Source of the DNA: UBA9620 sp965220695
Lineage (GTDB): Bacteria; Acidobacteriota; Vicinamibacteria; Vicinamibacterales; UBA8438
Length of the DNA: 64,000 bases
Assembly (NCBI GenBank): GCA_965220695.1
Contig: OZ244838.1
Coordinates: 4,588,001 to 4,652,000 of the forward strand
Direction of reading: 5' to 3'
In this document: positions 34,655 to 43,408 of the stretch, piece by piece
How positions within the stretch are numbered: position 1 is the stretch's first letter
How the letters are laid out: the number at the start of each line of letters is the position of its first letter
Made by a program: the position numbers and the translations under genes
The notes under the pieces: generated by a model
The model's input: only the letters and a program-made list of their open reading frames with translations
Database searches by the model: none
Told to the model about the DNA's origin: nothing

Positions 34655-36237
34655 CGGTCCTCCTCGCGGGAAAGGAAACCCAGCATCTTCAGGTTCTCGG
34701 CGATGGCGGCGTCGAGCCGCGCGCCCTCGGCCTGTTGCGCCTGCAGCTCCGCCACCAGCCGCCCCATCTTGGCCTCGAACGGCTCTCCGTCGTCCGGCTG
34801 CGGCTCCGCGCCGACGTAGCGCCCCGGCGTCAACACGTGGCCGTGCCGGCGCACCTCGTCGAGCGCGGCGCTCTTGCAGAAGCCGGGGCGGTCTTCGTAG
34901 GCATCCGCGCCGTCGCGCCAGGCGTGGTAGGCGCCAGCGATGCGGGCGATGTCGTCGTCGGTCAACTCGCGGTGCGTGCGGTCCACCATTCGGCCGAGTT
35001 TGCGGGCGTCGATGAACAGGACCTTGCCGCGGCGCGGACGCCGTCGGGCCAGGAACCAGAGGCAGGCGGGAATCTGCGTCGAGTAGAAGAGCTGCCCCGG
35101 CAGCGCGACCATGCAGTCCACGATGTCCGCCTCGATCAGGTTCTTCCGGATCGTCCCCTCGCCCGACTGGCTCGACGACATCGACCCGTTGGCGAGCACG
35201 AAGCCCACCACACCTCCGGGCGCGAGGTGGTGGACCATGTGCTGCACCCAGGCGAAGTTCGCGTTGCCTTTCGGGGGCACGCCGTAGCGCCAGCGCTTGT
35301 CCTCGGTCAAACGCTCGCCGCCCCAATCCGAGACGTTGAACGGGGGATTGGCGAGGATGAAGTCGGCTTTCAGGTCGGGGTGGCGATCGTTGTGGAAGCT
35401 GTCGCCGTGAGCGATCTGCCCCTCGATGCCCCGGATGGCGAGGTTCATCTTGGCGAGCCGCCAGGTCGTGTAGTTCGACTCCTGTCCGTAGATGCTGATG
35501 TCGCCGCGCGCCTTGCCGCCGTTCCCGTTGCCGCTGGCGTGGGCGCGGATGAACGCGATCGACTGCACGAACATGCCCGACGAGCCGCAGCAGGGGTCGT
35601 AGACCCGGCCCCGGTAGGGCTCCAGCATCTCGACCAGCACCTTGACGACGCAGCGCGGCGTGTAGAACTCGCCGCCCTTCTTGCCCTCCGCGCTTGCGAA
35701 CTGCGAGAGGAAGTACTCGTAGACGCGGCCGAGCACGTCGCGGGAACGGGCGTCCTCGTCGCCCACCTGGATGTTGCTGATCAGGTCGATCAACTGGCCG
35801 AGCCGGCGCTTGTCCAGCGCGGGCCGGGCGTAGTCCCGCGGCAGCACGTCCTTGAGCACGGGGTTGTCGCGCTCGATCGCCGCCATCGCCTGATCGACGG
35901 TCAGGCCGACGGTCGACTGCCTCGCCTGTGCCTTGAGATGCGCCCAACGGGTCTCCGGCGGCACCCAGAAGATGTTCTCGGCGGTGTACTCGTCCCGGTC
36001 CTCGGCGGCGTCCGCTCCGAACTCGGCCAGCACCGCGGCGCGGCGCTCCTCGAAGGCGTCGGAGATGTACTTCAGGAAGATCAGGCCGAGCACGACGTGC
36101 TTGTACTCGGCGGCGTCCATCGAGCCGCGCAGGGCGTCGGCCATCGCCCACAACTCGGCTTCGTAGCCGGTCGTGGCACCCCCGTTCGGTTTCGTCTCCG
36201 CGCCGTCTCGCTGCTGTCCGGATCTTCGTCGCGCCAT
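34651..36237 (-). CDS. hsdM: Type I restriction methyltransferase subunit (HsdM)
   Basis: 528 residues. N-terminal HsdM helical domain (YKHVVLGLIFLKYISDAFEE), SAM motif I DPCCGSSGM at 214-222 and catalytic NPPF at 297-300. C-terminal helical part (EPFEAKMGRLVAELQAQQAE) mediates assembly. Family-normal length. First gene of the operon hsdM, 81-aa gene, HEPN, MNT-hsdS, hsdR. Two deletion derivatives of this gene with the same leader occur at 38823-39239 and 46111-46296. Confidence 0.95.
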   Translation of the reverse strand: MARRRSGQQRDGAETKPNGGATTGYEAELWAMADALRGSMDAAEYKHVVLGLIFLKYISDAFEERRAAVLAEFGADAAEDRDEYTAENIFWVPPETRWAHLKAQARQSTVGLTVDQAMAAIERDNPVLKDVLPRDYARPALDKRRLGQLIDLISNIQVGDEDARSRDVLGRVYEYFLSQFASAEGKKGGEFYTPRCVVKVLVEMLEPYRGRVYDPCCGSSGMFVQSIAFIRAHASGNGNGGKARGDISIYGQESNYTTWRLAKMNLAIRGIEGQIAHGDSFHNDRHPDLKADFILANPPFNVSDWGGERLTEDKRWRYGVPPKGNANFAWVQHMVHHLAPGGVVGFVLANGSMSSSQSGEGTIRKNLIEADIVDCMVALPGQLFYSTQIPACLWFLARRRPRRGKVLFIDARKLGRMVDRTHRELTDDDIARIAGAYHAWRDGADAYEDRPGFCKSAALDEVRRHGHVLTPGRYVGAEPQPDDGEPFEAKMGRLVAELQAQQAEGARLDAAIAENLKMLGFLSREEDR

Positions 36238-36360
36238 GCCTCAGGATCCCACATTCGCAGGAATCAGACTCCCGGCCGAGATCATCGCACAGCCTACAAC
36301 CGGTCGCGGATTTCGCGCATGTGGATCTGCTTGCGGCTCTTGTCGCCAGTAGGTGTTCCC
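36238..36360. repeat. hsdM leader repeat, copy A
   Basis: The sequence upstream of hsdM from the start codon to about 36360 (including GAATCAGACTCCCGGCCGAG and CTTGTCGCCAGTAGGTGTT) recurs at 39240-39362 and 46297-46420, always in front of an hsdM start. It should hold the hsdM promoter. Confidence 0.8.
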
Positions 36361-36860
36361 GCGTCAACGCATCGGCCGGGACCGCCGGCGAGACTCATCG
36401 CGTCCGCGAAGAAAACGGGCGCCATGCCGCCGGCAACGTGGAAGCCGGCGTCGTCGATTGCCGTGTGACGCTGACGGATCGCACGGCACTCGAGGCGGCT
36501 GTACCCAATGGGAGCGCTGGACCCAATCTGCCGCGGCAGCGTGTGATTGCATCCTCGCCTTCCGATCACAGTAGCAATCACATCCTGCCCGCTGGCTCGT
36601 CGCGCCGAAACCGCCCGTCGTTGCTGGCCCGATCGCGTTCTCGGTGGGTGTAGCCGGACAGGCATTGCGCCGCGCGAAATGCCGGGAGCGACCCCCCAAA
36701 GACCTTCGGTTTCCGGCCCCGGCACGTGTTCCTCTGTCATACCTGCCGGGTCGGGTCGCTCCCCCGTGAAGTCTTCCCGTCCGGGAAGGAATTCTCATAC
36801 CGATGCAGCCATTCGTCCACACGTCAGCCGAAGCCATCACGTTAGTTGGATCATCCACCC
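36361..36860. other. Stretch without a gene; contains an 11-bp inverted repeat
   Basis: No frame here is convincing. GGGAGCGACCC (36684-36694) and GGGTCGCTCCC (36753-36763) are perfect inverted arms 58 bases apart, possibly the ends of a small relic element. Confidence 0.45.
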
Positions 36861-38093
36861 TCAGCGCCGACGCAACACGACGATTCGATTCGAGTTGGTC
36901 CCTCCCTGGTTGTTGTCGATTCCCCATGTATTCGACGTCTTGGTGAACATCTGCTCGTTGACGACGACGCAGAGGGGCTCCCATGCCGTCTCGCGCGCTA
37001 CGTCGGTGACCACCCTATCGAGTAGCAGTGACCCGTTTCGGATCTCCCCCACTTCGAAGGCAAACACACTGCCGGAGGCCGAGACCGCGGCGACGTTTTC
37101 GAGCGCCTCGCGCACAAGAACCTTCCAGGCCTCCAACTTGCCGGTCTGTGTGATGCCAATCCCATCGGTATCAATGCCCGCGAACCAGCACCGCATCCAG
37201 TTGTCGGCCCTGTAGTTGACGATGTTCATGAACGGCGGCGACGTGACGGCAAGCGACACCGGCGGACCGTCATAGACAAACGGTGTCCCCACCGGTTGTC
37301 GGAAGAACCCACGATTCTGCCCGGTCGGCGCTTGATGCGGCACGTCACGCAGGAGCGACCGCGTCTTACGCCGAATCAGGTCGGCGACGTCGCGGTAGTC
37401 CGGTTGTTGATTACGGCGTTCGTTGTTTTTTCGCTGGCGCTCAATTGACGTCGCCTGATTCGGCGGCAGCGTGTAGACCGAGAAGAATCCTCTCGAATGG
37501 CCGGTCAGCCGATTGATCGCGACCATCTGGATCCAGCGATCGACGGAGTCGGCTAAATCGGTCGATCGGCGCACACACAGGTAGTCGCGGAGGCGGCAGA
37601 TCTGATTCAACGTGCGTTCGTGAAAGAAGACATCAAAGCCGTCGGGAAGCGCGGTCGGAGCGTCCAGCGACAGCCCGCATAACCGGGCGTCGACTTCTGC
37701 GATGGAAGGCGGGTCAAGCCGAGCCTCGAGCAGCATGCGAGACAACGGATTGACGTCGTTTCCCAGGGTCTGCCGCCCGTGCAGCGCGGCTTCCAGTAAT
37801 GTCGTTCCACGTCCCATGAACGGGTCGAAAACCACATCACCCGGGACCGTCAGCCTAGTGATAAAGAACCGTGGCAGTTGTGGCTTAAAGCACGCCCGGT
37901 ACGAGATTTCGTGCAGGGAGTGCGCGGCACGCTGCTTGGACGTCCAGAATTCATTCACGAAGACCGGCACGCCCGCGTACTCATTGATGACCGTTGGCTT
38001 ACCGTATCGGCACCATCCTTCAAGCTCCCCGGTGAATTCATCAAGGGTCAGACGTTGATCATCGGCGAGCGCGAACTCGTACTGCATCGTCAC
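36861..38093 (-). CDS. DNA methyltransferase (N4-cytosine or N6-adenine, TSPPF type)
   Basis: 410 residues. SAM motif VVFDPFMGRGTTLLEAALHG near residue 90 and catalytic SPPF (LAVTSPPFMNIVNYRADN) near 290; the S/TPPY/F form suggests cytosine-N4 or adenine-N6. The order, motif I before motif IV, differs from common TSPPY methylases where the catalytic motif comes first. GTG at 38093 overlaps the stop of the upstream gene (GTGA); ATG at 38087 is an alternative. With that gene it forms a likely methylase/endonuclease pair. Confidence 0.85.
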   Translation of the reverse strand: MTMQYEFALADDQRLTLDEFTGELEGWCRYGKPTVINEYAGVPVFVNEFWTSKQRAAHSLHEISYRACFKPQLPRFFITRLTVPGDVVFDPFMGRGTTLLEAALHGRQTLGNDVNPLSRMLLEARLDPPSIAEVDARLCGLSLDAPTALPDGFDVFFHERTLNQICRLRDYLCVRRSTDLADSVDRWIQMVAINRLTGHSRGFFSVYTLPPNQATSIERQRKNNERRNQQPDYRDVADLIRRKTRSLLRDVPHQAPTGQNRGFFRQPVGTPFVYDGPPVSLAVTSPPFMNIVNYRADNWMRCWFAGIDTDGIGITQTGKLEAWKVLVREALENVAAVSASGSVFAFEVGEIRNGSLLLDRVVTDVARETAWEPLCVVVNEQMFTKTSNTWGIDNNQGGTNSNRIVVLRRR

Positions 38094-38563
38094 GCCCTCA
38101 ACAAGGCAAGAGCCCTGGTTCGGGACACCTTCGTTCCGGCACCGAGCTCTCCGTTGTCATACCACCGACGTACGGCCTCAACCGACATCTTCCACACTGG
38201 TATCTTGGGAAACTTCGTAACGTCGCTGACGACATACCCCTTGATTTCGTCCAACTTGTCAAAAAAACCGGCTTCGTTAAACCTTCGTCCGGATCCGACC
38301 ATGTAGCTCGGGCAGAAGTAGATACCTCCGCTCGTGATAGAACGCACCTCCCACTTCTGGCCGCGTGCGTCGATCAAGTCAAACCCAGCCCCCTCGCTCG
38401 GCGATAGGCGTCCTCCGATGATATCGCGACAGATTCGCCGCTCGAGGATGAACGACACACGGCGCCCATCGGTGAAGTACTCCCGAGTCTCTTGCGCCGT
38501 GAGATGCAAGGACTCGGCGACGTCGGCGAGATCCCATTGCAGTACGCCTACCTGTTCAATCAC
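38090..38563 (-). CDS. Putative restriction endonuclease partner of the methylase
   Basis: 157 residues from GTG 38563, preferred because GGAGGG is 6 bases upstream; the ATG at 38569 would be too close to it. A helix-turn-helix-like start (LADVAESLHLTAQETREYFT) is followed by a PD-(D/E)xK-like core: GAGFDLIDARGQKWEVRSIT, where Asp and Glu fit but the usual Lys is Arg, then SGGIYFCPSYMVGSGRRFNE. Position and overlap with a methylase suggest a type II-like enzyme. Assignment is tentative. An IS3 end lies just upstream. Confidence 0.6.
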   Translation of the reverse strand: MIEQVGVLQWDLADVAESLHLTAQETREYFTDGRRVSFILERRICRDIIGGRLSPSEGAGFDLIDARGQKWEVRSITSGGIYFCPSYMVGSGRRFNEAGFFDKLDEIKGYVVSDVTKFPKIPVWKMSVEAVRRWYDNGELGAGTKVSRTRALALLRA

Positions 38564-38589
38564 GTGCATCCCTCCGATCTGAACATCGC

Positions 38590-38711
38590 GCGCAGAACAC
38601 CGTCCGCGCCGGCCCAGCTCCCTGCGCGCGCCTCGACCCAACCATGTCCCCCACCTCCTTCGACATCGGATTCTCCCTTAATCCGTGTCCAAGAAAACAA
38701 GGGGCGCCTCA
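38590..38711 (-). mobile_element. IS3 left end, inverted, solo relic
   Basis: Reverse complement from 38711 reads TGAGGCGCCCC, then TTTTCTTGGACACGGATTA, then an orfA start MSKEV like that at 25981. It is the same end as at 25936 in opposite orientation. The rest of the element is missing; it abuts the endonuclease-like gene on one side and the hsdM relic on the other. Confidence 0.7.
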
Positions 38712-38822
38712 TCCACACCCGCCTGCGTGATTGTTCTCTCCGTGTCCACCACGAACAGGTTGGATAGAACCGGAGCGTCCTTTGCCGTATGCAAGGGAAT
38801 ATTTCCATTTCGCGAGTCGCCA

Positions 38823-39239
38823 CGTCGTGTAATTCGACTCCTGTCCGTAGATGCTGATGTCGCCGCGCGCCTTGCCGCCGTTCCCGTTGCCGCTGGCGTG
38901 GGCGCGGATGAACCCGACCGACTGCACGAACATGCCCGACGAGCCGCAGCAGGGGTCGTAGACCCGGCCCCTGTACGGCTCCAGCATCTCGACCAGCACC
39001 TTGACGACGCAGCGTGGGGTGTAGAACTCGCCGCCCTTCTTGCCCTCCGCGCTCGCGAACTGCGAGAGGAAGTACTCGTAGACGCGGCCGAGCACGACGT
39101 GCTTGTACTCGGCGGCGTCCATCGAGCCGCGCAGGGCGTCGGCCATCGCCCACAACTCGGCTTTGTAGCCGGTCGTGGCACCCCCGTTCGGTTTCGTCTC
39201 CGCGCCGTCTCGCTGCTGTCCGGATCTTCGTCGCGCCAT
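38823..39239 (-). pseudogene. hsdM deletion derivative, copy B
   Basis: Starts identically to hsdM, then jumps from YKHVVLG to GRVYEYFLSQ, losing about 120 residues at a shared VLG, continues through DPCCGSSGM and ends in unrelated sequence after NYTTWRLAK near the IS3 end. Motif IV and the rest are absent. The high identity suggests a recent duplication. Confidence 0.88.
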
Positions 39240-39362
39240 GCCCCGGGATCCCTCGTTTCAGGAGTCAGACTCCCGGCCGAGATCATCGCATAGCCTACAA
39301 CCGGTCGCGGATTTCACGCATGCGGGGTTACTTGCGGCTCTTGTCGCCAGTAGGTGTTACTG
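39240..39362. repeat. hsdM leader repeat, copy B
   Basis: Same leader as at 36238-36360, with a few differences (for example ATAGCCTACAACCGG for ACAGCCTACAACCGG). Confidence 0.8.
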
Positions 39363-39726
39363 GTATCGGAAGGGGTCGCACCCGCCGCTGCCGCTGCCGC
39401 CCCGATGATCGGCGCTGTTCGACACAGGCCGACGGCGTGCCGCCCAACTCATGTCGATGTCGCCGGCCCGGGCCAGGTCGTAAACTGCTCGGGCGTGTCA
39501 TCTGTCCGGCACGCCGTCCGGTCGGCGCTCTCCGTCGAGGTACGCCGACCACACCGTCGAAGAGCCTGCTGCCGACGACGCTCGGACAGGTCCGTTCGGG
39601 CGTAGGCCGCCTCCACCCTGTTCCCGACGGCCTGCGCCGGCGCCGCCACGATGATCTCCCGCCGGCCGCACGAAAGCTCCGAGAACGGCAACAGAAGAGA
39701 AGGTGCGCTACGAGCCCGAGTTGCTG
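39363..39726. other. Stretch holding an integrase relic, otherwise no gene
   Basis: Apart from the tyrosine-recombinase remnant listed next, no convincing frame. The stretch separates the hsdM relic from the PIN-domain gene. Confidence 0.45.
39498..39680 (-). pseudogene. C-terminal relic of a P4-type tyrosine integrase
   Basis: Reads REIIVAAPAQAVGNRVEAAY then ARTDLSERRR, then after a frame change VWSAYLDGERRPDGVPDR and a stop. This matches the end of P4-like integrases (EAALAHxVGNKVEAAYxRxDLFERRRxLMxxWxxYLDG), including the active-site Tyr. The rest is missing. Possibly the remains of the enzyme that inserted the island at tRNA-Ser. Confidence 0.6.
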
Positions 39727-40554
39727 TCAGACCTGCTCCAGGCGTGACACGAACGCGTATCCCTTCCGCCAGTATTCGCCGTAGCCCGCCGCATAGCTGT
39801 GATCGACCTGCCTGACCATGTCGCTGGCGTGTTCGAAATTTCGCCGCCAGTCGCCGTTCAGCAGTCCCGCACCAAGCCATCCGAGTGCGAGTAGATCAAC
39901 GCGCTCTTCGTCGGTCAATGCGCTGATCTTGTCGACTAGGCGCTTGAAGGACGGTGAATCCACAATCAGCTTCTGGTTCTCCGGCGTCAACAAGGGCGGC
40001 AGTTCGCTCCGGCCGCGAAGGGAAGCGACATCGTGCCGCGACGTGGCGGCAAAGTTCTCGTAGGCAGTGCTCAGCGCCTCGACCTTTTCTCGACTGATGA
40101 CCGGCGCGGTCGCCGCCGCCGTGATCCTGTCTGCGACCTCTGGCGCACCGATATAGCGGACATCCGCGCCCGGCAAGTGCCCGGCGACCTTGTTGGCGAA
40201 TTTCTTGTCGGCCGTGATCAGCCCCGACGCTGCGGCCTCGGCGCAGGCCAAGTAGAGACAGTCGTAGACCGGATGGTCGATTTCGGCGGCGATCTGCGCG
40301 GCGCGATCGATGAGTTGGCCACTGGGATGTAGCGTTACGATGTCCGGGAGGAGCGCCAGTTCGTCGAAGTACGGCTGCGGATCCTCGATCTCGCCCCTAC
40401 GGGCCTTTTTCCAGATGGTGTTCGCGAACTCTACAAGCAGGATGTCGGGGGCGTGCAGGCAGAGCCTGTGGGACAGTAGCCGGCGAGCATCATGGTACAG
40501 AGACTCCGCCACGAACCACTTAACGGCGATGCTCGCATCGACGGTCAGATTCAC
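39727..40554 (-). CDS. PIN-domain toxin fused to a DUF3775-like domain
   Basis: 275 residues. Residues 1-135 are a VapC/PIN domain: VDASIAVKWFVAE, LVEFANTIWKKA, HPVYDCLYLACAE, LITADKKF. Residues about 155-275 (REKVEALSTAYENFAATSRH, LTDEERVDLLALGWLGAGLL, YGEYWRKGYAFV) resemble DUF3775, unusual behind a PIN domain. The start overlaps the antitoxin stop by 4 bases. Likely a ribonuclease toxin; the extra domain may control target or oligomer state. Confidence 0.8.
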   Translation of the reverse strand: MNLTVDASIAVKWFVAESLYHDARRLLSHRLCLHAPDILLVEFANTIWKKARRGEIEDPQPYFDELALLPDIVTLHPSGQLIDRAAQIAAEIDHPVYDCLYLACAEAAASGLITADKKFANKVAGHLPGADVRYIGAPEVADRITAAATAPVISREKVEALSTAYENFAATSRHDVASLRGRSELPPLLTPENQKLIVDSPSFKRLVDKISALTDEERVDLLALGWLGAGLLNGDWRRNFEHASDMVRQVDHSYAAGYGEYWRKGYAFVSRLEQV

Positions 40555-40787
40555 CGGTCCCGATCGACCCTCAGCAGCGTGACGCTGTCGGTCTGAGGTG
40601 TACCGGCAGTCATGGACGTGAGCCGCTGCGTCCGTTGCCGAAACCCGGCCATGCGAGAGCGACGGTCTACCTGCTCCGCCAGCATGTGGCGAACCTCGCC
40701 CTCCAGCGAGCGCTGATTCGCCTTGGCCCGGGCCTTGAGCCTGTCGATGACGCGATCGTCGAGATTACGGATGGTCAGATTGCCCAT
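40551..40787 (-). CDS. Ribbon-helix-helix (FitA/VapB-type) antitoxin
   Basis: 78 residues from ATG 40787, chosen for GGAGG 5 bases upstream. N-terminal MGNLTIRNLDDRVIDRLKAR, ANQRSLEGEVRHMLAEQV is the RHH DNA-binding domain; the Arg-rich C-terminus should bind the PIN toxin. Pairs with the downstream PIN gene by a 4-base overlap and probably represses its own promoter. Confidence 0.85.
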   Translation of the reverse strand: MGNLTIRNLDDRVIDRLKARAKANQRSLEGEVRHMLAEQVDRRSRMAGFRQRTQRLTSMTAGTPQTDSVTLLRVDRDR

Positions 40788-40912
40788 GAAACCTCCTGCA
40801 GTCAATATGCTAGCATGGGAGGGTCGCCGAACTGGAGACGGACGAGTCCACCCGCAAGCTCATCGACCGCCGTTGGGCGGAATATTTCGCAAAGGATCAA
40901 ATAGCGACAGAG

Positions 40913-41085
40913 ATGCCTGTCCCTGTTGCATTCTCTCTGAGCCGTGTGGACACCGAAAGCGCGGTCGCGGCTCTCGAAACGCTGGCGACCGATCCGTCCA
41001 GGTCGGAAGAATTGCGTAAGAATGCGGTCGTCTACATCAGCCGAACGGACGTGGGGAACCAGGTCGAGGCCCTGGGCCGCATCTA
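40913..41085 (+). pseudogene. HEAT-repeat-like protein fragment
   Basis: Reads LSRVDTESAVAALETLATDP, SRSEELRKNAVVYISRTDVG, NQVEALGRIYR, a HEAT-like repeat of the kind seen in secreted acidobacterial proteins. It is cut by IS sequence at 41083. Confidence 0.4.
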
Positions 41086-41145
41086 CCGCAGCGCCTCCAC
41101 CAGCGCCGACGCGCGGCCCTGGAGGCTCCGCGGCGTGCCGATGGC
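41083..41145 (-). pseudogene. IS1182-like transposase C-terminal scrap
   Basis: Minus frame reads IGTPRSLQGRASALVEALR, as in the C-terminus of the copies ending near 15660 and 19480. Confidence 0.6.
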
Positions 41146-41192
41146 GGTCAGAATCCGCCTGGACGTTATGAAACCGGTTCTAGTATTAGCCG

Positions 41193-42470
41193 TCAGCTCG
41201 CAGAGGTCTCCCCCACCCCGTAGTGGACGAGCACGCGCCGCACCGTGAGTCCCTGCGCCAGGATCGAAAACACGACGACGGCATACGTGCACGCCAGCAA
41301 GTAGTCGCGCGCCGGAAATCTCGGCAGCGACAGCATCATGGCGACCGAGATGCCCCCGCGCAGGCCGCACCATGTGAGTATTGGCACGATCCCGCGCCGG
41401 TGGGGGCCGCGGAGACTCATGGCGGTGATCGGCAGGCTCACAGAGACGAAGCGCGCGGCTAGCACGATGGGCACGACGAGCAGGCTGGCGACAATGGCAC
41501 CGGGACCGGCCGAGACCGCGAATACTTCAAGGCCGATCAACAGAAACAGTACCGCGTTGAGGATCTCGTCCAGCATCTGCCAGAACGCGTCCACGTGCTC
41601 GCGGGTCGTCTGGCTCATGGCGAACTTGCGACCTGGATTGCCGATGAGCAGACCGGCCAGCACCACGGCAATCGGTCCCGACACGTGGATCCAGAACGAC
41701 AGCGTGTACATGAACATGACGAGCGCGAGCGTGATGAGCAGCTCGAGCGAATGATCGTCGATGCTCTTGAGCGCGTGGTAGCCGACGTATCCGAACCCCA
41801 GTCCGAGCACGGCGCCCCCGAGCACTTCCTGAAGAAAGAAGCTCGTCAGGCCCTGAGCGCTCATCGTGATGGCCTCCATCTCGCCTGCTCCGGAGAGCCC
41901 CGCGACCGACACGAGCGCGAAGAACACGACAACGGCGATGCCGTCGTTGAAGAGCGACTCGCCGGCGATCTGCGCTTCGAGTTCGCCCGGCGCATTCAGT
42001 TCCTTCAGCAGCCCCATCACCGCGATCGGATCCGTCGGCGAGATCAACGCACCGAACACCAGGCAGACCACGAAGGCGACATCCACGCCGAGAAGCCTGA
42101 AGGCCCACCACGTAAGCGTGCCCACGGCCAGTGTCGACAGCAGGAGGCCGACCGTGGCGAGCGCGCCGATGGTCCACTTGTGCTTGAGCAGGCCCTCGAG
42201 ATCGATGTGCAGCGAACCCGCGAAGAGCAGGAAGCACAGCATGCCGTGCATGAGCGCCTCGTTGAAGTCGATCTCGCCGAGAAAGCCGCTGAGCACTTCC
42301 CGCAGGCGCCAACCTGGAACGACGGCATCAGCGGCCACCACGACAAACGAACTCACCAGCGCGACGGCCAGCGTGCCGGTGGTGGCCGAGAGCTTCAGGA
42401 CGCGGTGATTGATGTAGCCGGTGAGGGCCGCGATGGCAATGAGCACGGCGGCCGTGTCAAAAGCACTCAT
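41193..42470 (-). CDS. Cation/proton antiporter (NhaP/CPA1 type)
   Basis: 425 residues with about 12 membrane helices. Diagnostic stretches: FGALISPTDPIAVMGLLKEL, AGESLFNDGIAVVVFFALV (with the paired acidic residues) and WCGLRGGISVAMMLSLP. Exchanges Na+ or K+ for protons across the inner membrane. Start ATG 42470; longer frame upstream is not convincing. Followed 5 bases upstream in sequence by a HugZ-like gene on the same strand, so both are probably co-transcribed. An unusual passenger for a defence island. Confidence 0.9.
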   Translation of the reverse strand: MSAFDTAAVLIAIAALTGYINHRVLKLSATTGTLAVALVSSFVVVAADAVVPGWRLREVLSGFLGEIDFNEALMHGMLCFLLFAGSLHIDLEGLLKHKWTIGALATVGLLLSTLAVGTLTWWAFRLLGVDVAFVVCLVFGALISPTDPIAVMGLLKELNAPGELEAQIAGESLFNDGIAVVVFFALVSVAGLSGAGEMEAITMSAQGLTSFFLQEVLGGAVLGLGFGYVGYHALKSIDDHSLELLITLALVMFMYTLSFWIHVSGPIAVVLAGLLIGNPGRKFAMSQTTREHVDAFWQMLDEILNAVLFLLIGLEVFAVSAGPGAIVASLLVVPIVLAARFVSVSLPITAMSLRGPHRRGIVPILTWCGLRGGISVAMMLSLPRFPARDYLLACTYAVVVFSILAQGLTVRRVLVHYGVGETSAS

Positions 42471-42475
42471 GATGC

Positions 42476-43273
42476 TCAGGCCAGCCTGTTCCTGGCATCC
42501 TTCAGCATCGAGATCAGAGCGGCGCGCGTTTCCTCGGGTGTGCTGACCGGTACGGCAAACGCCAGGCGGACGGGTCGTGGACCCTCCCTGGTCTTGGCCG
42601 ACATCTCGAACCCGTAGCGGTCGACGCCCGTCATGATCGCGGCGCTGATCTCTGTCGCTTTTGAAAAGGCCTTGCAGTAGAGCACCATCGCGTCGGCATG
42701 GTCGGCGTTCATGTGTGCAATGATGCCGGCCGCCGACGGACCGAGGGGATCCGGCTCGGCGGCCTGCCACTCGGCCTCGCCCACCCACGACATCCGGCCG
42801 TAGCCCCCGATGTAGCGGACCGAAGCCACGTGGAGCTTCCAGAACGCGAAATCGCGGAAGTCGGCGTAGTACGCCGCATTCGGATGGGTCGCCAGGAAGG
42901 CAGCACGAGCGCTGCCCCCCTGCCCCTCGACGCGCGTGCAGGGACCGAGCATCGTGACGCGGCCGTTGGCGAGGGGATCAAGGGCGCCGCCCTCGGCGAC
43001 GAGCAGCGACGCGCGCGGATCCCGCTCCAGGTTCTTGGTGTGCTCGGCGAGTCGGCTGATGAGGAAGACCGGGGCTCCGTTGTCAAAGGCCACGGTCACG
43101 AACGAGCCGTAGGGGTAGCCGACCGGCTCCAGCGCAAGGGTACACAGCGTCCCGGTCGAGATCTGGGCGGCCAGTGTTCGCGCGCGTTCAGCGTGCGTGG
43201 GTGTCGGTATATCTACGTCGTACAGTGGCTCCGGCGCGTCGCCTGACGGCCGGGCGTGTGCATCTTGGCTCAT
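42476..43273 (-). CDS. HugZ-like split-barrel protein with DUF2470
   Basis: 265 residues. N-terminal pyridoxamine-phosphate-oxidase-like split barrel (CTLALEPVGYPYGSFVTVAF, FLISRLAEHTKNLERDPRAS) and C-terminal DUF2470 (AGIIAHMNADHADAMVLYCK, VDRYGFEMSAK). Relatives bind heme or flavin and include heme-degrading HugZ. The DUF2470 His/Asp segment is intact. Just upstream of the antiporter gene. Confidence 0.86.
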   Translation of the reverse strand: MSQDAHARPSGDAPEPLYDVDIPTPTHAERARTLAAQISTGTLCTLALEPVGYPYGSFVTVAFDNGAPVFLISRLAEHTKNLERDPRASLLVAEGGALDPLANGRVTMLGPCTRVEGQGGSARAAFLATHPNAAYYADFRDFAFWKLHVASVRYIGGYGRMSWVGEAEWQAAEPDPLGPSAAGIIAHMNADHADAMVLYCKAFSKATEISAAIMTGVDRYGFEMSAKTREGPRPVRLAFAVPVSTPEETRAALISMLKDARNRLA

Positions 43274-43301
43274 GGTTCTTCCTGATCTGACGCGCGCGCC
43301 G

Positions 43302-43408
43302 TCAGCGACGGTGCCAGTGGTGGCCCGCTGCTTCCAGTTCGAGGTCTTCTTCGTTGGGCAGACCTGCGAAGATGTATCCGTAGGCCTTGTCGAACAGCGC
43401 CTGATCTC
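43302..43408 (-). pseudogene. Short C-terminal fragment of an unidentified protein
   Basis: The minus frame reads ALFDKAYGYIFAGLPNEEDL then EAAGHHWHRR and a stop. It is protein-like but has no start, and lies directly after the PIN gene. Could also be a very small gene. Confidence 0.3.

Larger units (their letters stand above)
40788..41192. other. Stretch of gene fragments between toxin-antitoxin and antiporter loci
   Basis: Holds a HEAT-like fragment (40913-41085) and an IS1182-like tail (41083-41145); no intact gene. Confidence 0.5.

Noticed and set aside
34409..36367. A 652-codon minus-strand frame across hsdM
   Set aside because: Only its last 81 codons, behind a ribosome site, are protein-like; the rest is a shifted reading of hsdM.
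34735..36468. Long plus-strand open frame opposite hsdM
   Set aside because: Antisense shadow of a gene with all HsdM motifs.
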